A stretch of 48,094 nucleotides of DNA from Stenotrophomonas cyclobalanopsidis. Its GTDB lineage: Bacteria > Pseudomonadota > Gammaproteobacteria > Xanthomonadales > Xanthomonadaceae. The stretch lies in assembly GCF_008710035.1 (NCBI RefSeq), contig NZ_VYKI01000026.1:1-48094 (forward strand). Direction: 5' to 3'. Under the pieces are notes generated by a model, which searched no databases, had not been told where the DNA came from, and saw only the letters and a list, made by a program, of their open reading frames with translations. Made by a program: the position numbers and the translations under genes. Positions 48,041 to 48,094 of this stretch are shown piece by piece (positions within the stretch are counted from its first letter, which is position 1; each line of letters starts with the position of its first letter).

Positions 48041-48094
48041 GTGGCCGTCCAACAGCAATTGCTCGACCTTGGTGACCTGTTCAATTTCTCCGAC
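48041..48094 (+). CDS. IS4-family transposase, N-terminal fragment
   Basis: GTG 48041 opens VAVQQQLLDLGDLFNFSD and continues beyond the window. Only 18 codons are present. The LGDLFNFSDL-type opening is what I expect of the IS4 N-terminal domain. The call rests on this and on the adjoining IS4-like terminal repeat. Confidence 0.55.
   Translation, partial: MAVQQQLLDLGDLFNFSD

Larger units (their letters stand above)
47972..48094 (+). mobile_element. Left end of an IS4-family insertion sequence
   Basis: TAATGCTGTTCACTTAAG at 47972-47989 resembles the terminal inverted repeat of IS4 itself (TAATGCCGATCAGTTAAG from memory). A strong terminator and a transposase start follow. The element runs off the right edge, so its other end and target duplication cannot be seen. 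Confidence 0.65.

Overview
This is a GC-rich chromosomal segment from a gammaproteobacterium of the Xanthomonadaceae, most likely Stenotrophomonas (S. maltophilia group). The grounds are the protein set (roadblock/GTPase operon, DUF3011 protein, PhoP-PhoQ behind a small exported protein, ScfR-linked valine operon, NAMPT plus NMNAT-Nudix) and many short GTAG-ended palindromes of the SMAG/REP type known from S. maltophilia. The assignment rests on family recognition only. There is no rRNA and no CRISPR array. Both ends of the window lie in insertion sequences (IS110-type on the left, IS4-type on the right), each next to a tandem array of these palindromes.

Layout. 1-233: IS110 end and palindromes. 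247-6833: trpS, small envelope and stress proteins, arginase, a secreted protein of an unnamed family, a DUF3011 gene broken by a stop codon, and a repeat-like hypothetical protein. 6834-10845: accessory region with an orphan antitoxin beside a decayed toxin, a low-GC secreted serine protease, a broken phage-type integrase and tRNA-Thr(UGU). 11119-13596: two roadblock proteins, an unknown protein and a Ras-like GTPase in one operon. 13593-16148: SPOR protein, coaX and birA. 16270-19982: small exported protein, mtfA, and phoP-phoQ behind an exported protein. 20196-22575: dusA, a second copy of the unnamed secreted family and an intact HigB/HigA-type toxin-antitoxin pair. 22628-25776: SulP transporter, CDF transporter, ohr. 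25937-32958: valine catabolism operon (mmsA, acyl-CoA dehydrogenase, enoyl-CoA hydratase, hydroxyisobutyryl-CoA hydrolase, mmsB) divergent from an ScfR-type regulator. 33052-36495: patatin-like protein and a Tat-exported FAD oxidoreductase. 36921-41233: NAD salvage genes, with a cobalamin riboswitch in front of queH. 41247-47777: glutathionyl-hydroquinone reductase, purU, DUF2798 protein, LysR regulator, old yellow enzyme, sirtuin, thioesterase and a LysE exporter.

How the genes work together. The NAD genes form a theme: NAMPT and NMNAT-Nudix make NAD directly from nicotinamide, PncA diverts nicotinamide to nicotinate, and the sirtuin releases nicotinamide. The best regulatory find is the cobalamin riboswitch at about 39526-39718 upstream of queH. 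QueH is the cobalamin-independent epoxyqueuosine reductase, so the arrangement suggests that B12 turns off the B12-free route to queuosine. The palindromes are also unusual: their terminal GTAG supplies the TAG stop codon of phoQ and sir2, mtfA and lysE end in a GTAG at a palindrome border, and a probable gene remnant at 39471 does the same.
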